DNA of 64,000 nt, taken from Bin87 sp965220265. Its GTDB lineage: Bacteria; Chloroflexota; Dehalococcoidia; Lucifugimonadales; UBA3495. A program made the translations under genes and the position numbers. The stretch lies in assembly GCA_965220265.1 (NCBI GenBank), contig CBDCPM010000004.1:1550001-1614000 (forward strand), given 5' to 3'. The notes under the pieces were generated by a model. That model saw only the letters and a program-made list of their open reading frames with translations, was not told the DNA's origin and searched no databases. This document shows, piece by piece, positions 8,539 to 17,363 of the stretch. How positions within the stretch are numbered: the first letter of the stretch is position 1; each line of letters begins with the position of its first letter.

Positions 8539-9453
8539 ATGGCCGACGAGAAGATCGTATATTTCAATGGGGATATGACACCTGCCAGCCAGGTCGGCAT
8601 CTCTATCTATGACCGTGGCTTCCTGTACGGCGACGCCGTTTTTGACGCTACCCGTACCTTCGGCGGCAGAACCTTCCGCCTGGACCGGCATATCGATCGC
8701 CTGTATAACTCCCTGCGCTATCTCCGAATCGAGGTGGGAATGAGCAAGGAGGAGATGACCGCGGCGACGGAATCGGTGGTGGCGCACAACCATCCTCTCT
8801 TGCCCGCTGGCCAGGATATGTGGGTCATGCAGCGCATCAGCCGGGGCGTTGAAGCGCCCGACCGGGTCGGCGGAATACAGCCGACCATCATCATCGAGAG
8901 CCACGCTATTCCCTTCGCCGCCCGCGCTCCGCTGTACCGGGACGGCGCTCGCATCAGCACTCCGTCGGTGGCTCGCATACCTCCCCGTTTCCTCAGTCCG
9001 CGCGCCAAGACCCACAACTACCTGAACCTCATTATGGGAGAGCTGGAAGTCCACGGCGAGGACCCGGACGCGTGGGCAATCCTGCTGGACGAGTTCGGCA
9101 ACCTCACCGAGGGTCGCGGCAGCAATGTCTTCCTGGTCAAGGACGGTGCGGTAATGACGCCCAGGTCGCAGTACGTGCTGGAAGGAGTCACCCGCAACCA
9201 AACGCTGGAACTCGCGGACGGGTTGGGTTTCTCAACCGCTGAGCGCGACCTGGATCTATACGACGCCTATACCGCCGATGAGGCGTTCCTGACCTCCACC
9301 AGCCTGTGCATCTGCCCGGTATCGGCGGTAAACGGCGCGACCGTCGGTGACGGCGACGTTCCGGGACCCGTGACCGAACGGCTCATGACCGCTTTCAGCG
9401 ATCTCGTCGGCATGGACTTCGCCGAGCAATACCTGGCTCACCTGCCGTCGTAG
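8539..9453 (+). CDS. Class IV PLP-dependent aminotransferase (branched-chain/D-amino-acid type)
   Basis: A fold-type IV aminotransferase of 304 residues that moves an amino group between an amino acid and a 2-oxo acid. Landmarks are YFNGDMTPASQVGISIYDRG at the start, FDATRTFGGRTFRLDRHIDRL, the PLP-binding Lys157 in SPRAKTHNYLNLI, and EGRGSNVFLVKDG which binds the cofactor phosphate. ATG 8539 is chosen over the in-frame ATG at 8530 because GAGGG sits nine bases before it. The gene begins 15 bases after the dehydrogenase stop and is followed after 38 bases by an SMP-30 gene. BCAT, D-amino acid aminotransferase and R-selective amine transaminase share these motifs, so specificity is open. Confidence 0.87.
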   Translation: MADEKIVYFNGDMTPASQVGISIYDRGFLYGDAVFDATRTFGGRTFRLDRHIDRLYNSLRYLRIEVGMSKEEMTAATESVVAHNHPLLPAGQDMWVMQRISRGVEAPDRVGGIQPTIIIESHAIPFAARAPLYRDGARISTPSVARIPPRFLSPRAKTHNYLNLIMGELEVHGEDPDAWAILLDEFGNLTEGRGSNVFLVKDGAVMTPRSQYVLEGVTRNQTLELADGLGFSTAERDLDLYDAYTADEAFLTSTSLCICPVSAVNGATVGDGDVPGPVTERLMTAFSDLVGMDFAEQYLAHLPS

Positions 9454-9491
9454 GCGCCCTCACCTCTACACTCTTGCCGAGGAGGCAAACC

Positions 9492-10409
9492 ATGCCCGAA
9501 TATCTGCCTGGCGTCGTGGAACCTGACCAGGAAGCCCAGCAACTAGCCACCGATTTCGCCTTTACCGAGGGTCCGTTGTGGCACCCGGACGGCTACTGGC
9601 TGTTCGTGGACCTGAGACGGGAACCGCCCGTGATCCACCGGATGTCTCCGGCCGGCGGAACGCCGGACATCATCCGCGAACCCAGCGGAGGCACCAACGG
9701 CATGACCCTGGACCTCCAGGGCCGCCTGCTCATGTGCGAGGGCGACAACCGTCGCATCACCCGCATGGAGTCCGACGGCACCATCAACGTGGTGGCTGAC
9801 CGGTGGGACGGCAAACGCTTCCACCGACCCAACGACATCGTCTGTCGGAGCGATGGCAGCATCTTCATTACCAATCCCAGCGGGCGCGTCCCGGAAGAGG
9901 AGCAGGAAATCGGGTTCCCCGGCACCATCCACCGCATCGCTCCGGATGGCGCCGTGGAAATGTCGGCTCATGACATCGATTTCCCCAACGGCATCGCTTT
10001 CTCGCCCGACGAGTCGGTGCTCTACGTGTCCAACACCCGCAAACTGGGCGAGCGGCCCGACCAATACTGGGACGGTGAGGTCAAGCAGAACCAGTTCATC
10101 CAGGCATATGATGTGGCGGCCGACGGCTCGCTGAGCAACAGCCGCGTCTTCGGTAGCATGGCCTCGGCCGAGGACGGCGTGCCGGACGGTATGAAGGTCG
10201 ACGCCGAGGGACGGGTCTATTGCACCGGCTCCGGCGGTGTTTGGGTATTCTCCCCGGCTGGAGAGCACCTGGGTATCATTCGGGTCCCGGAGATACCGGC
10301 GAACTGCGCCTTCGGCGGCCCGGACTTCAAGACTATGCTGTTCACGGCTCGCACCTCGGTGTACAGCTTGCGCATGACTACGCCGGGCAACCCTTTGCCT
10401 CGAGCATAG
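9492..10409 (+). CDS. SMP-30/gluconolactonase-like six-bladed propeller hydrolase
   Basis: A metal-dependent lactonase-like protein of the SMP-30/LRE family, 305 residues. The usual markers are present: FTEGPLWHPDGYWLFVD (metal-ligand Glu), GGTNGMTLDLQGRLLMCEGDNRRI, HRPNDIVCRSDGSIFITNPSG (Asn/Asp ligands), FPNGIAFSPDESVLYVSNT and DGMKVDAEGRVYCTGSGGVWVFSP. Start ATG at 9492 follows a strong GAGGAGG. In the operon it probably opens a sugar-acid or related lactone between the flanking oxidase/dehydratase-like enzymes; the actual substrate is not evident. The downstream flavoenzyme starts 15 bases later. Confidence 0.88.
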   Translation: MPEYLPGVVEPDQEAQQLATDFAFTEGPLWHPDGYWLFVDLRREPPVIHRMSPAGGTPDIIREPSGGTNGMTLDLQGRLLMCEGDNRRITRMESDGTINVVADRWDGKRFHRPNDIVCRSDGSIFITNPSGRVPEEEQEIGFPGTIHRIAPDGAVEMSAHDIDFPNGIAFSPDESVLYVSNTRKLGERPDQYWDGEVKQNQFIQAYDVAADGSLSNSRVFGSMASAEDGVPDGMKVDAEGRVYCTGSGGVWVFSPAGEHLGIIRVPEIPANCAFGGPDFKTMLFTARTSVYSLRMTTPGNPLPRA

Positions 10410-10424
10410 ACCCCGAGAAAGCAC

Positions 10425-11570
10425 ATGAGAGAGTTTGACGCAATTGTGATCGGTGTCGGCGGCATGGGGAGTGCCGCCGTCTACCACTTGGCCCGCCGCG
10501 GCTGGCGGGTATTGGGTCTCGAGCAGTACGACATACCCAACGAGATGGGCTCGTCCCACGGCGTGAGCCGGATGATCCGCCTGGCGTACCACGAGGACCC
10601 TTCCTATGTTCCGCTGCTCTACCGGGCATTCGAACTCTGGCACCAGCTGGAAAACCTCGCCGGCGAAAAGCTCCTGGTTACCACCGGATGCGTGCGCGGG
10701 GGCGTTGGGGCAAGCCAGTTGCTTGAAGGTTCGCTGGAAACGGTGAAGCAACATAACCTCCCTTACCGTATGCTGAGTGGCCCCGAAGTGAACCGGGAAT
10801 GGCCCGGCTATCAACTCCCCGAGGAAGCGGAAATGCTGTACGAACAGCAGGGTGGGTTCGTGCTCTCCGAGCGTTGCATTGTCGGGCACGTTTCTGCGGC
10901 GTTGGAAATGGGCGCTGAGGTGCATGGCCGCGAGGCTGCGGTAAGCTGGGAAGCCACTGCCGGTGGCGGAGTGGTCGTGTCGACCGACAAGGACACGTAC
11001 TCAGCACGCCGTTTGGTCGTCACAGCCGGAGCTTGGGCTGGCAAAGTGGCTCCCGAGGTTGCTGCCCACGCCGTTCCGGAGCGGCAGGTGCTGGGTTGGT
11101 TTGCGCCCTATCGCCCGGAGCTTTTCCGCCCCGAGAATTTCCCTGTCTTCGGCATGGAGGTCGAAGAAGGCCGTTTCTACGGTTTCCCGTCATACGGCAT
11201 ACCGGGCTTCAAGCTGGGTATGTTCAACCACTTCCGTGAGCAGGTCGACCCGGACACCATGGACCGGGAGCCCAACGCACAGGACGAGGCAGCCCTGCGG
11301 CAGTTCACCGAGCGTTACTTCCCGGAAGCGGCCGGCCCAACCCTCGCGCTGAAGACCTGCATGTTTACCAACACTCCGGACGAGCATTTCATCATCGACA
11401 CGCTGCCGGACCACCCACAGGTCTCCATCGCTGCCGGGTTCTCCGGACACGGTTTCAAGTTCGCCAGCGTTGTGGGCGAAATCATGGCCGACCTGGCGGA
11501 GCACGGACACACCGAGCACGATATTGGGCTTTTCCGCCTGGGCAGATTCGACGGCAAGGAACTCACATGA
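10425..11570 (+). CDS. FAD-dependent amine oxidase (N-methyltryptophan/sarcosine oxidase type)
   Basis: A 381-residue flavoenzyme of the monomeric sarcosine oxidase / SolA family, which oxidatively demethylates or deaminates secondary amino acids and releases hydrogen peroxide. Seen: dinucleotide loop DAIVIGVGGMGSAAVYHLAR, LEQYDIPNEMGSSHGVSRMIR, the covalent-FAD cysteine in KTCMFTNTPDEHFIID (Cys312), and the C-terminal AAGFSGHGFKFASVVGEI. It lies 15 bases after the lactonase gene, and its stop overlaps the start of the enolase-superfamily frame (ATGA at 11567). An N-methylated amino acid as the pathway substrate is a reasonable inference from this family. Confidence 0.9.
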   Translation: MREFDAIVIGVGGMGSAAVYHLARRGWRVLGLEQYDIPNEMGSSHGVSRMIRLAYHEDPSYVPLLYRAFELWHQLENLAGEKLLVTTGCVRGGVGASQLLEGSLETVKQHNLPYRMLSGPEVNREWPGYQLPEEAEMLYEQQGGFVLSERCIVGHVSAALEMGAEVHGREAAVSWEATAGGGVVVSTDKDTYSARRLVVTAGAWAGKVAPEVAAHAVPERQVLGWFAPYRPELFRPENFPVFGMEVEEGRFYGFPSYGIPGFKLGMFNHFREQVDPDTMDREPNAQDEAALRQFTERYFPEAAGPTLALKTCMFTNTPDEHFIIDTLPDHPQVSIAAGFSGHGFKFASVVGEIMADLAEHGHTEHDIGLFRLGRFDGKELT

Positions 11571-12743
11571 AAATCACTGACGTTGAGGCAATCGCGCTGG
11601 TCTGGCCTGCGCCCGACCGCGAGTACTGGACCGCTCTGCGACCCATCGGCCGAGTGAGCGAACTCCTGGTTCGCGTCCATACCGATGCTGGCTTCTACGG
11701 GGGTCGGTGAAGCACACGGTGCAGGGCAGGGTTTCGCCGGAGTTTATCGTCAGGATACCGATGGTGCCATTCACGCCGACGGCGCGTCTCGCGCCGTGGC
11801 CGATCTGCTCAAACCGATGCTCGTGGGCCGCGATCCGGTCGATCACGAACAGCTCTGGGATGAAATGTTCGGCTCGTGCCATCAAATCGGCTGGGCCGCG
11901 TCTGGGTTTGGACGTCCTCAGATCCTCACCGCGTTGGCGGCTGTCGATATCGCTCTTTGGGATATCAAGGGCAAAGGGGCCGAAATGCCGGTGTATAAGT
12001 TGCTTGGCGGCCACTCCAACACTGCGCCGTGCTATGTCACGGGCGGGTACTACCGGGATGGCAAGTCGACCGCCGATCTGGTCCAGGAGTGGGAATCTTA
12101 CGTTGACATGGGATATGAGGCCATCAAACTGAAGATCGGTCAAGTCAGTCTGGCCGAGCACTACGAGCGAGTACGCTCGGTTCGTAGCTCAATCGGTGAG
12201 AGTATTGACATAATGGTCGACGTCAACGAAGGATGGGACGTCGACACCGCCATTCGCGGCGCCCGTATGCTGGAGCAGCTCAACATCCGCTGGCTGGAGG
12301 AACCCGTCCATTGGTATGACCGGGTCGAGGGATTGGGCAAAGTCGCCGCATCGACCACCATCCCCATCGCGTCGGGTGAAAACGCGGTGACCCGCTGGGA
12401 CGCGCGTGACCTCATTCGCCGGGGCGGGGTGCGGGTCATGCAGTACGGCAGTACCCGCAACGGAGGCGTGACCGAGTGCTTGCGCATCGCCGCCTTGTGT
12501 GCCGCCGAGAACGTGCGGCTGGCTCCCCATCATGATCCCCAGGTGCACGGTCACATCGTGGCCGGCCTGTCTGTCGGCGAAATCTGCGAGACCTTCCCTA
12601 GTGCTGATCGGGACTCCATATGGGAGGAACTCTTTACGGTCAGGCCCGAGATCGTCGCCGGAAAGATCACCCTCTCGGATCGTTCCGGTTGGGGTATAGA
12701 GTTGGACGAACGAACCCTCGAACGGCGGGGCGTTTGGGCGTAG
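11567..12743 (+). pseudogene. Mandelate racemase/muconate lactonizing enzyme family (enolase superfamily), single-base frameshift
   Basis: Translation from the ATG at 11567 (overlapping the upstream TGA) gives MKITDVEAIALVWPAPDREY and on to TDAGFYGG, then a stop. The main frame, from 11685, continues with GVGEAHGAGQGFAGVYR. Removing one G from the five-G run at 11699-11703 joins both parts into a normal 391-residue MR/MLE protein. The barrel has catalytic AIKLKIG (KxK), metal ligands in VDVNEGWD, WLEEPVH and ASGENAV, and a C-terminal HHDPQVHGH. Either a real recent frameshift or a sequencing error in a homopolymer. The substrate would be an acid sugar or related carboxylate dehydrated or epimerised in the same operon as the lactonase and oxidase. 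Confidence 0.88.
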
Positions 12744-12744
12744 C

Positions 12745-13119
12745 GTGATCTGGTTGCTGGTCGCCGCGGGCGGCGCTGCCGGCTCCGTACTGCGGTACGG
12801 TGTAGGCCGTTTGGCGGCGCAGTACCTGGGAGTCGAAACCGTAGTCGGAACGTTTGGGGTCAACGTGGTGGGCTCATTCGCTCTGGGTCTGTTGGCCACC
12901 GTGTTTATTTCCCGATCGGAGTGGCCGCTGGAGCTACGGGCAATGCTCACCGTTGGCTTGTTGGGAGGCTTCACAACCTTCTCGACATTGGCCTATGATG
13001 GTGTGCGGCTCATTTTGGTCGGGGAACCGGGCCGCGCCAGCATTTCAATCGCCGCCAATCTGGCCGTCGGCCTTGTGGCTGCCTACGTCGGTGTATTGGC
13101 CGGCCGTGCCTTGTCCTGA
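12745..13119 (+). CDS. crcB: Fluoride ion channel CrcB/Fluc
   Basis: A 124-residue membrane protein with four hydrophobic helices that forms dimeric fluoride export channels. Family signatures are GAAGSVLRYGVGRL at 10-23, GTFGVNVVGSFALGLL in helix 2, and GLLGGFTTFSTLAYD in the broken helix 3 with the phenylalanine-box residues. Start is GTG at 12745, two bases after the previous stop, so it is probably cotranscribed with the catabolic operon by position rather than by function. No separate fluoride riboswitch can fit in the two-base gap. Confidence 0.94.
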   Translation: MIWLLVAAGGAAGSVLRYGVGRLAAQYLGVETVVGTFGVNVVGSFALGLLATVFISRSEWPLELRAMLTVGLLGGFTTFSTLAYDGVRLILVGEPGRASISIAANLAVGLVAAYVGVLAGRALS

Positions 13120-13193
13120 AATCGTTGGAATGTTTCGCAGCTTCGGACCCCCATATGCCGACCCGTAAGACCATTCGGTGCGACTGCCCGATG

Positions 13194-13223
13194 TTGAGTA
13201 ATGCGCTCGGCGTCCGCTATAAT
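13194..13223 (+). promoter_or_regulatory. Sigma-70-type promoter ahead of dnaJ
   Basis: A TTGAGT hexamer at 13194-13199 and a perfect TATAAT at 13218-13223 are separated by 18 bases. Transcription would begin near 13230, about 23 bases before the ATG at 13253. I see no CIRCE-type inverted repeat (TTAGCACTC) nearby, so heat control through HrcA is not supported. Confidence 0.7.
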
Positions 13224-13252
13224 CGACCCAAACCGTGAATCGACAGAAAACT

Positions 13253-14512
13253 ATGCCCGTAGATTATTACGAAACCCTCGGTGTCGACCGGCGTGCCAAC
13301 GAAGAGGATATCCGCCGCGCCTTCCGCAGGAAGGCGATGGAATTCCATCCCGATCGGAACAAAACGCCCGGTGCCGAGGATAAATTCAAGGAAATCAACG
13401 AAGCCTATCAGGTCCTCGGCGACCAGGAGAGGCGAACGCGCTATGACCGCTTCGGCCACGCTGGCGTAAACGGTAACGGCGACCGCCCGTTCGACGGTTT
13501 CGACCCCTTCGGCGGTTTCGGGGACATATTCGACACCTTTTTCGGTGGTGGTGGACGGACCGCCAATCAGCCGCGGAGCGGAGAGGACATCAGTCAACGG
13601 GTCAACCTGACCTTCGAAGAAGCCGTATTTGGTTGCGACAAAGATATCGAAGTCAATCGGGTTGAACCTTGTCACCGCTGTTCCGGCGCCGGTAATGAAC
13701 CCGGGACCGCGATCAATACTTGCAGCACATGCAACGGCAGCGGCCAGGTGCGCCGCGCGCAGCGCAGTGTGTTTGGTCAATTCGCGGTGACCACGCCTTG
13801 TTCTAGCTGCAACGGCAATGGTCGATCCATAGAAACCCCGTGCAGTAACTGCCGCGCTCGGGGCTTCGAACGGCGTCGCCGGATACGTACCGTCACTATC
13901 CCAGCGGGAGTTGATACCGGCATGCAGGTGCGCATTACTGGCGAGGGCGACGCCGGCGCCCATGGCGGGCCGCCCGGAAACTTGTACGTTCAGGTGAGGG
14001 TGCAGGATCATCCACTCTTCGTTCGGGACGATTCCGACTTGGTGTATCGCATGTCGCTAAATATGGCTGAAGCCGCGTTGGGGATGACCAAGCCGGTCCC
14101 GACTTTAGAAGGCGACGACGTCGACGTGGAAATTCCGCCTGGCACCCAGTCCGCGAGCCAGTTCCGCGTTCGTGGCCGAGGCGTCCCTCGTATCCGCCGC
14201 GACGGCAGGCCTACGGACCGCCGTGGAGACATCCGCGTCTTGGTGGATGTGGATATACCGGCCAAACTGAATAACTACCAGCGCAAATTGGTGGAGGACT
14301 TGGCTTATTCATTGGCGAATAACGGCAAGGCGCCTCCTGCCCCTCCACGTAAAAAGCGGTCCACCACCCGCAAACCGGTCAACGAAAACGTTGCTGAACC
14401 GGAAGGCGCGATGGTTGAGGACGTCACAGAGGCGGGAGAACCTCAAAACGACGACAAGCAACGCGGCCTGTTTGACCGGATCAAGGACACCCTCACGTCC
14501 GGCGGTGAATAG
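13253..14512 (+). CDS. dnaJ: Chaperone DnaJ (type I Hsp40)
   Basis: Co-chaperone that stimulates the DnaK ATPase and binds unfolded proteins. From the ATG at 13253 the product is 419 residues: J domain with HPD at 32-34, a short Gly/Phe stretch (FDGFDPFGGFGDIFDTFFGG), then a complete zinc domain with CHRCSGAG, CSTCNGSG, CSSCNGNG and CSNCRARG, followed by C-terminal substrate domains. The last 70 residues are an unusual charged extension (PPRKKRSTTRKPVNENVAEP and acidic residues). A GTG at 13235 is also in frame, but ATG gives the family start MPVDYYETLG. prmA follows after 51 bases, a common dnaJ-prmA order. Confidence 0.95.
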   Translation: MPVDYYETLGVDRRANEEDIRRAFRRKAMEFHPDRNKTPGAEDKFKEINEAYQVLGDQERRTRYDRFGHAGVNGNGDRPFDGFDPFGGFGDIFDTFFGGGGRTANQPRSGEDISQRVNLTFEEAVFGCDKDIEVNRVEPCHRCSGAGNEPGTAINTCSTCNGSGQVRRAQRSVFGQFAVTTPCSSCNGNGRSIETPCSNCRARGFERRRRIRTVTIPAGVDTGMQVRITGEGDAGAHGGPPGNLYVQVRVQDHPLFVRDDSDLVYRMSLNMAEAALGMTKPVPTLEGDDVDVEIPPGTQSASQFRVRGRGVPRIRRDGRPTDRRGDIRVLVDVDIPAKLNNYQRKLVEDLAYSLANNGKAPPAPPRKKRSTTRKPVNENVAEPEGAMVEDVTEAGEPQNDDKQRGLFDRIKDTLTSGGE

Positions 14513-14563
14513 GGGGCGTGGTGTGCGGCTATTGGGGAGCGCGGCGGTGGAATTGACGGTGCG

Positions 14564-15430
14564 ATGTCCTGGTACGAATTGAGCATCAACGTCCCGTTCG
14601 AGTACGTCGAGCCCGTCTCGTATCTGTTTGAACGGTACGGGTACGGTTTGAGCGTAGAGACGAAGCCGGGCGAATACGCGATCATGCGGTCGTATCTGCC
14701 GAGTTTGTCCCGCCAGCGGCTGGCCCACATTGAGGTCGGCATCAAGCTGGCGTCCAGCGTCGCCGATCTGGGGGAGCTAAACATCCGCCCGTTGGACGAC
14801 AACGAAGACTGGCGGAACAACTGGAAGCAGCACTTCACGCTGCTTCGGGTAGGGCAGAACCTCGTGATCAAACCGTCGTGGATCGAGTACGAATCGCAAG
14901 ACGGCGACGTGGTGATCGATCTGGACCCGGGTCTGGCTTTCGGCACCGGATATCACCCGACAACAAATTCCTGTCTGGAAGCCCTCGAAGAAATGGTTAG
15001 GCCTGGCAGCATTGTCCTAGACGTGGGAACCGGATCCGGCATTCTGACGATCGCGGCGGCCAAGCTGGGAGCTGGGCACATCACTGCAGTGGACATTGAC
15101 GGACACGCTGTGCGCGCAGCCCAACGTAACTTCCGTCGCACGGGAATAGCGGAGCTCGTAAATACCCAATCCGGGAGCATCCCTAGCGCTGCGACCAAGG
15201 GCCTGAACTACGACGTCGCAGTGGCCAACATCAGTGCCCGTGGCATCCGTATGGTGGCCCCTGCCATCCCGGATTTACTCGCTGATGACGGGGTTTTCAT
15301 CGCATCGGGCATCATAGTGGACCAGAACGACGAAGCAGTTTCGGCAATTAAGGAGGCCGGTTTGGACATCAACGAAATCCGGCAAAAGGAAGATTGGATC
15401 ACTATCCTTAGCGGTCACGACCAGGCTTAG
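14564..15430 (+). CDS. prmA: Ribosomal protein L11 methyltransferase
   Basis: S-adenosylmethionine-dependent enzyme that methylates ribosomal protein L11. The 288-residue protein has the small N-terminal domain (MSWYELSINVPFEYVEPVSY), the linker EDWRNNWKQHFTLLRVG typical of PrmA, then DPGLAFGTGYHPTT, the SAM-binding LDVGTGSGILTIAAAKLGAG, AVDIDGHAV, and VANISARGI in place of the usual VANIL motif. The DnaJ-PrmA neighbourhood is conserved in several phyla. A protein kinase-like gene begins ten bases after its stop. Confidence 0.92.
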   Translation: MSWYELSINVPFEYVEPVSYLFERYGYGLSVETKPGEYAIMRSYLPSLSRQRLAHIEVGIKLASSVADLGELNIRPLDDNEDWRNNWKQHFTLLRVGQNLVIKPSWIEYESQDGDVVIDLDPGLAFGTGYHPTTNSCLEALEEMVRPGSIVLDVGTGSGILTIAAAKLGAGHITAVDIDGHAVRAAQRNFRRTGIAELVNTQSGSIPSAATKGLNYDVAVANISARGIRMVAPAIPDLLADDGVFIASGIIVDQNDEAVSAIKEAGLDINEIRQKEDWITILSGHDQA

Positions 15431-15440
15431 ATTGTTAGTC

Positions 15441-16460
15441 ATGGATACCGTCACGCTGGATCGTTTTGAGCTCATCGGTCCTTTGGGGAGTGGCGCCGAT
15501 TACGACGTTCGCGCCGCTGTGGACCGACAGACCGGTCAACCGGTGGTATTGAAGCGGCCGTCTCCGCAGACGGTCAGTCGTCAAATGCACGGCCCCACCG
15601 AGGAACGTACAGCACGGGCGTTGGAAGCCTACGAAAGAGCCGGACAGTATTGCGAAGTGGTGCCCCGGGTTGTCGGTGTTACCGAAGTTGCCATTCACGA
15701 CCACTATTTTGGCGAGGAATTGGGGCAGGCTTACTCCGTCCGCGTGGAAGAGCGCGCAGCCGGGATCCCGCTGGTCGGGGATCCCAGGAGTCGCATCTTG
15801 CGGGTGCCCATAGGCTTGGGACAGAACCTTTTCGCGCTGCATCCGCTTGTGCTGCCGGGCTTGGTCGCCGGTTGGCCAATCCAGTCGCAGTTGTTGCAGG
15901 CGCAGGAAATCTACGCTAACGCCGGCTACACATTGCTGGATCTTGGACCACACAACGTTTTCTACTCGCCCGGAGCCGGCCGAATCGCGTTGATCGACGC
16001 CGGAGCGCTGGTTGGACACGGCGTCGAGCGCAGCCAGGGGAACCGTGGACCCCAGGACGTCCACGATTTTTACGTCGAAATGATAAAGTTCTACCTCGCC
16101 CCGGAACTCCCGCCCACGGACGCGGCCGGATACTACGATCCCTACAACCAGCGTCCAGTCATATCGGTTGAGAACGAGTGCGACGACCTGACCCGCGCGT
16201 TTGCATCAGTTAGCGATGGGTTGCGGGAGGCTGCAACCGGATGCATAGCAAAAGTGCGACAACGCGCGTACACTTCTATTGCCGACTTCGGGGGGGATTT
16301 GCAGGAATGCTTGCGTCTGGTTACCTTCCGAAACGACCAGATGCCCGGGCGACCGGCGGCTTTGGAAGCGTGGCGGGCCGCACTGGACCGGCTTTCTGAG
16401 AACCATTGGCAACGCTATCAATTCGACGCGGATTCTGAGCTTGCCGCACTGGCTGGCTGA
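15441..16460 (+). CDS. Divergent protein-kinase-like protein
   Basis: A 339-residue protein with a diverged eukaryotic-type kinase fold. The N-terminal strand and glycine loop FELIGPLGSGADYDVRAA (9-26) is followed by VVLKRP with the candidate ATP-anchoring Lys38. The catalytic loop is unusual: LLDLGPHNVFYS replaces HRDxxxxN but keeps Asp167 and Asn172 at the right spacing, and the metal-binding DFG is DAG (Asp186). So the minimal catalytic residues appear present. No transmembrane or sensor domain is seen. It lies between prmA and a PP2C phosphatase gene 38 bases downstream, so it probably forms a kinase-phosphatase pair. ATG 15441 is preferred to TTG 15432. Substrate unknown; a pseudokinase is possible. 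Confidence 0.65.
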   Translation: MDTVTLDRFELIGPLGSGADYDVRAAVDRQTGQPVVLKRPSPQTVSRQMHGPTEERTARALEAYERAGQYCEVVPRVVGVTEVAIHDHYFGEELGQAYSVRVEERAAGIPLVGDPRSRILRVPIGLGQNLFALHPLVLPGLVAGWPIQSQLLQAQEIYANAGYTLLDLGPHNVFYSPGAGRIALIDAGALVGHGVERSQGNRGPQDVHDFYVEMIKFYLAPELPPTDAAGYYDPYNQRPVISVENECDDLTRAFASVSDGLREAATGCIAKVRQRAYTSIADFGGDLQECLRLVTFRNDQMPGRPAALEAWRAALDRLSENHWQRYQFDADSELAALAG

Positions 16461-16498
16461 TCTGCCGCAAATCAAATTCAAGTGAGGATGCAAGAACC

Positions 16499-17179
16499 AT
16501 GCTCACCAGTTCGCTGGCAATTCTGCACGATAACGCCGCCCACGGGGAGGATAGTTACCTGACCCGAGACTTGGGCGACGGTAATTTCCTGGATGTGGTG
16601 CTGGATGGTGTGACCGGTCACGGTGGTGACGAGGCTAGTGGTTCCGTGGCAGACGCCCTGAACGCGGTAACTATCACCGGACCCCAGGATATCATCGCCG
16701 TGCTGGGCGAACAGAACGCGGAGTTCCACCAGGTGGGCGGAGGGCGGTTCTTACTGACCACCGCTTCCGCAGCTCTGTTCCTGGACGGCCGGCTCCATAT
16801 CATTTCGGCCGGAGACAGTCCCATCTACGTAATCCGTCCCGATAGATACGATCAATACAGCGGCCGAATGGGCGGGTTGATCCGCCTCGGTATCTCTAAG
16901 GCCATCGGCGCCGAACCGAACCTGTCAGTGTTTCAAACCGAAGTGGGCCTTTCGCCCGCGGATCGTTTGGTGTGCTGCAGCGACGGTGTGAGCGACAACT
17001 TGCTCGGCGAAGAACTGATGGAAATAGTCCGAGGCTCAGCCAATGCCGAAGAGGCATCCGGGCGAGTGAAAGAGCTGGTGGATCGGCACATCGAACAGGG
17101 TCGCGACATCAGGTTCCGTGGCGGGAGGTTCCGCCACGACGACGAGACCGCGATCTTCCGCTTTTTTGCTGAGGAATAG
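16499..17179 (+). CDS. PP2C-family serine/threonine phosphatase
   Basis: A compact 226-residue metal-dependent protein phosphatase. Metal-binding residues are visible in GEDS (Asp18), VVLDGVTGHGGDEAS (Asp36-Gly37), VCCSDGVSDN (Asp about 164) and the C-terminal HDDETAIFRF. The middle has the family strand LHIISAGDSPIYV. ATG 16499 follows GAGGAT. It is encoded just after the divergent kinase, and the pair sits directly before the inositol-lipid genes. That the phosphatase reverses the neighbouring kinase is inferred from adjacency. Confidence 0.88.
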   Translation: MLTSSLAILHDNAAHGEDSYLTRDLGDGNFLDVVLDGVTGHGGDEASGSVADALNAVTITGPQDIIAVLGEQNAEFHQVGGGRFLLTTASAALFLDGRLHIISAGDSPIYVIRPDRYDQYSGRMGGLIRLGISKAIGAEPNLSVFQTEVGLSPADRLVCCSDGVSDNLLGEELMEIVRGSANAEEASGRVKELVDRHIEQGRDIRFRGGRFRHDDETAIFRFFAEE

Positions 17180-17363
17180 CCGGCGTCGGTCGCTCGTTTT
17201 ACGTAACCAATCGTCCGTGGTTGGCGGTTTGCGTGTGCCGAAAGGCACCAAAAAATCCGCGTGTGTTAGACTATCTCGCAGTTTGATGCAGGTTGGCCTC
17301 GACTATCTCTAGTCCCGGTTCCGAGGGATGTTTGTACCGGGGCAGGCCTCAAGGAGTATACAA

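Noticed and set aside
7684..9201. Long minus-strand open frame opposite the dehydrogenase and aminotransferase
   Set aside because: Overlaps two well-supported genes and looks like codon-position shadow.
12725..12760. Fluoride riboswitch before crcB
   Set aside because: Only one base separates the previous stop codon from the GTG start.
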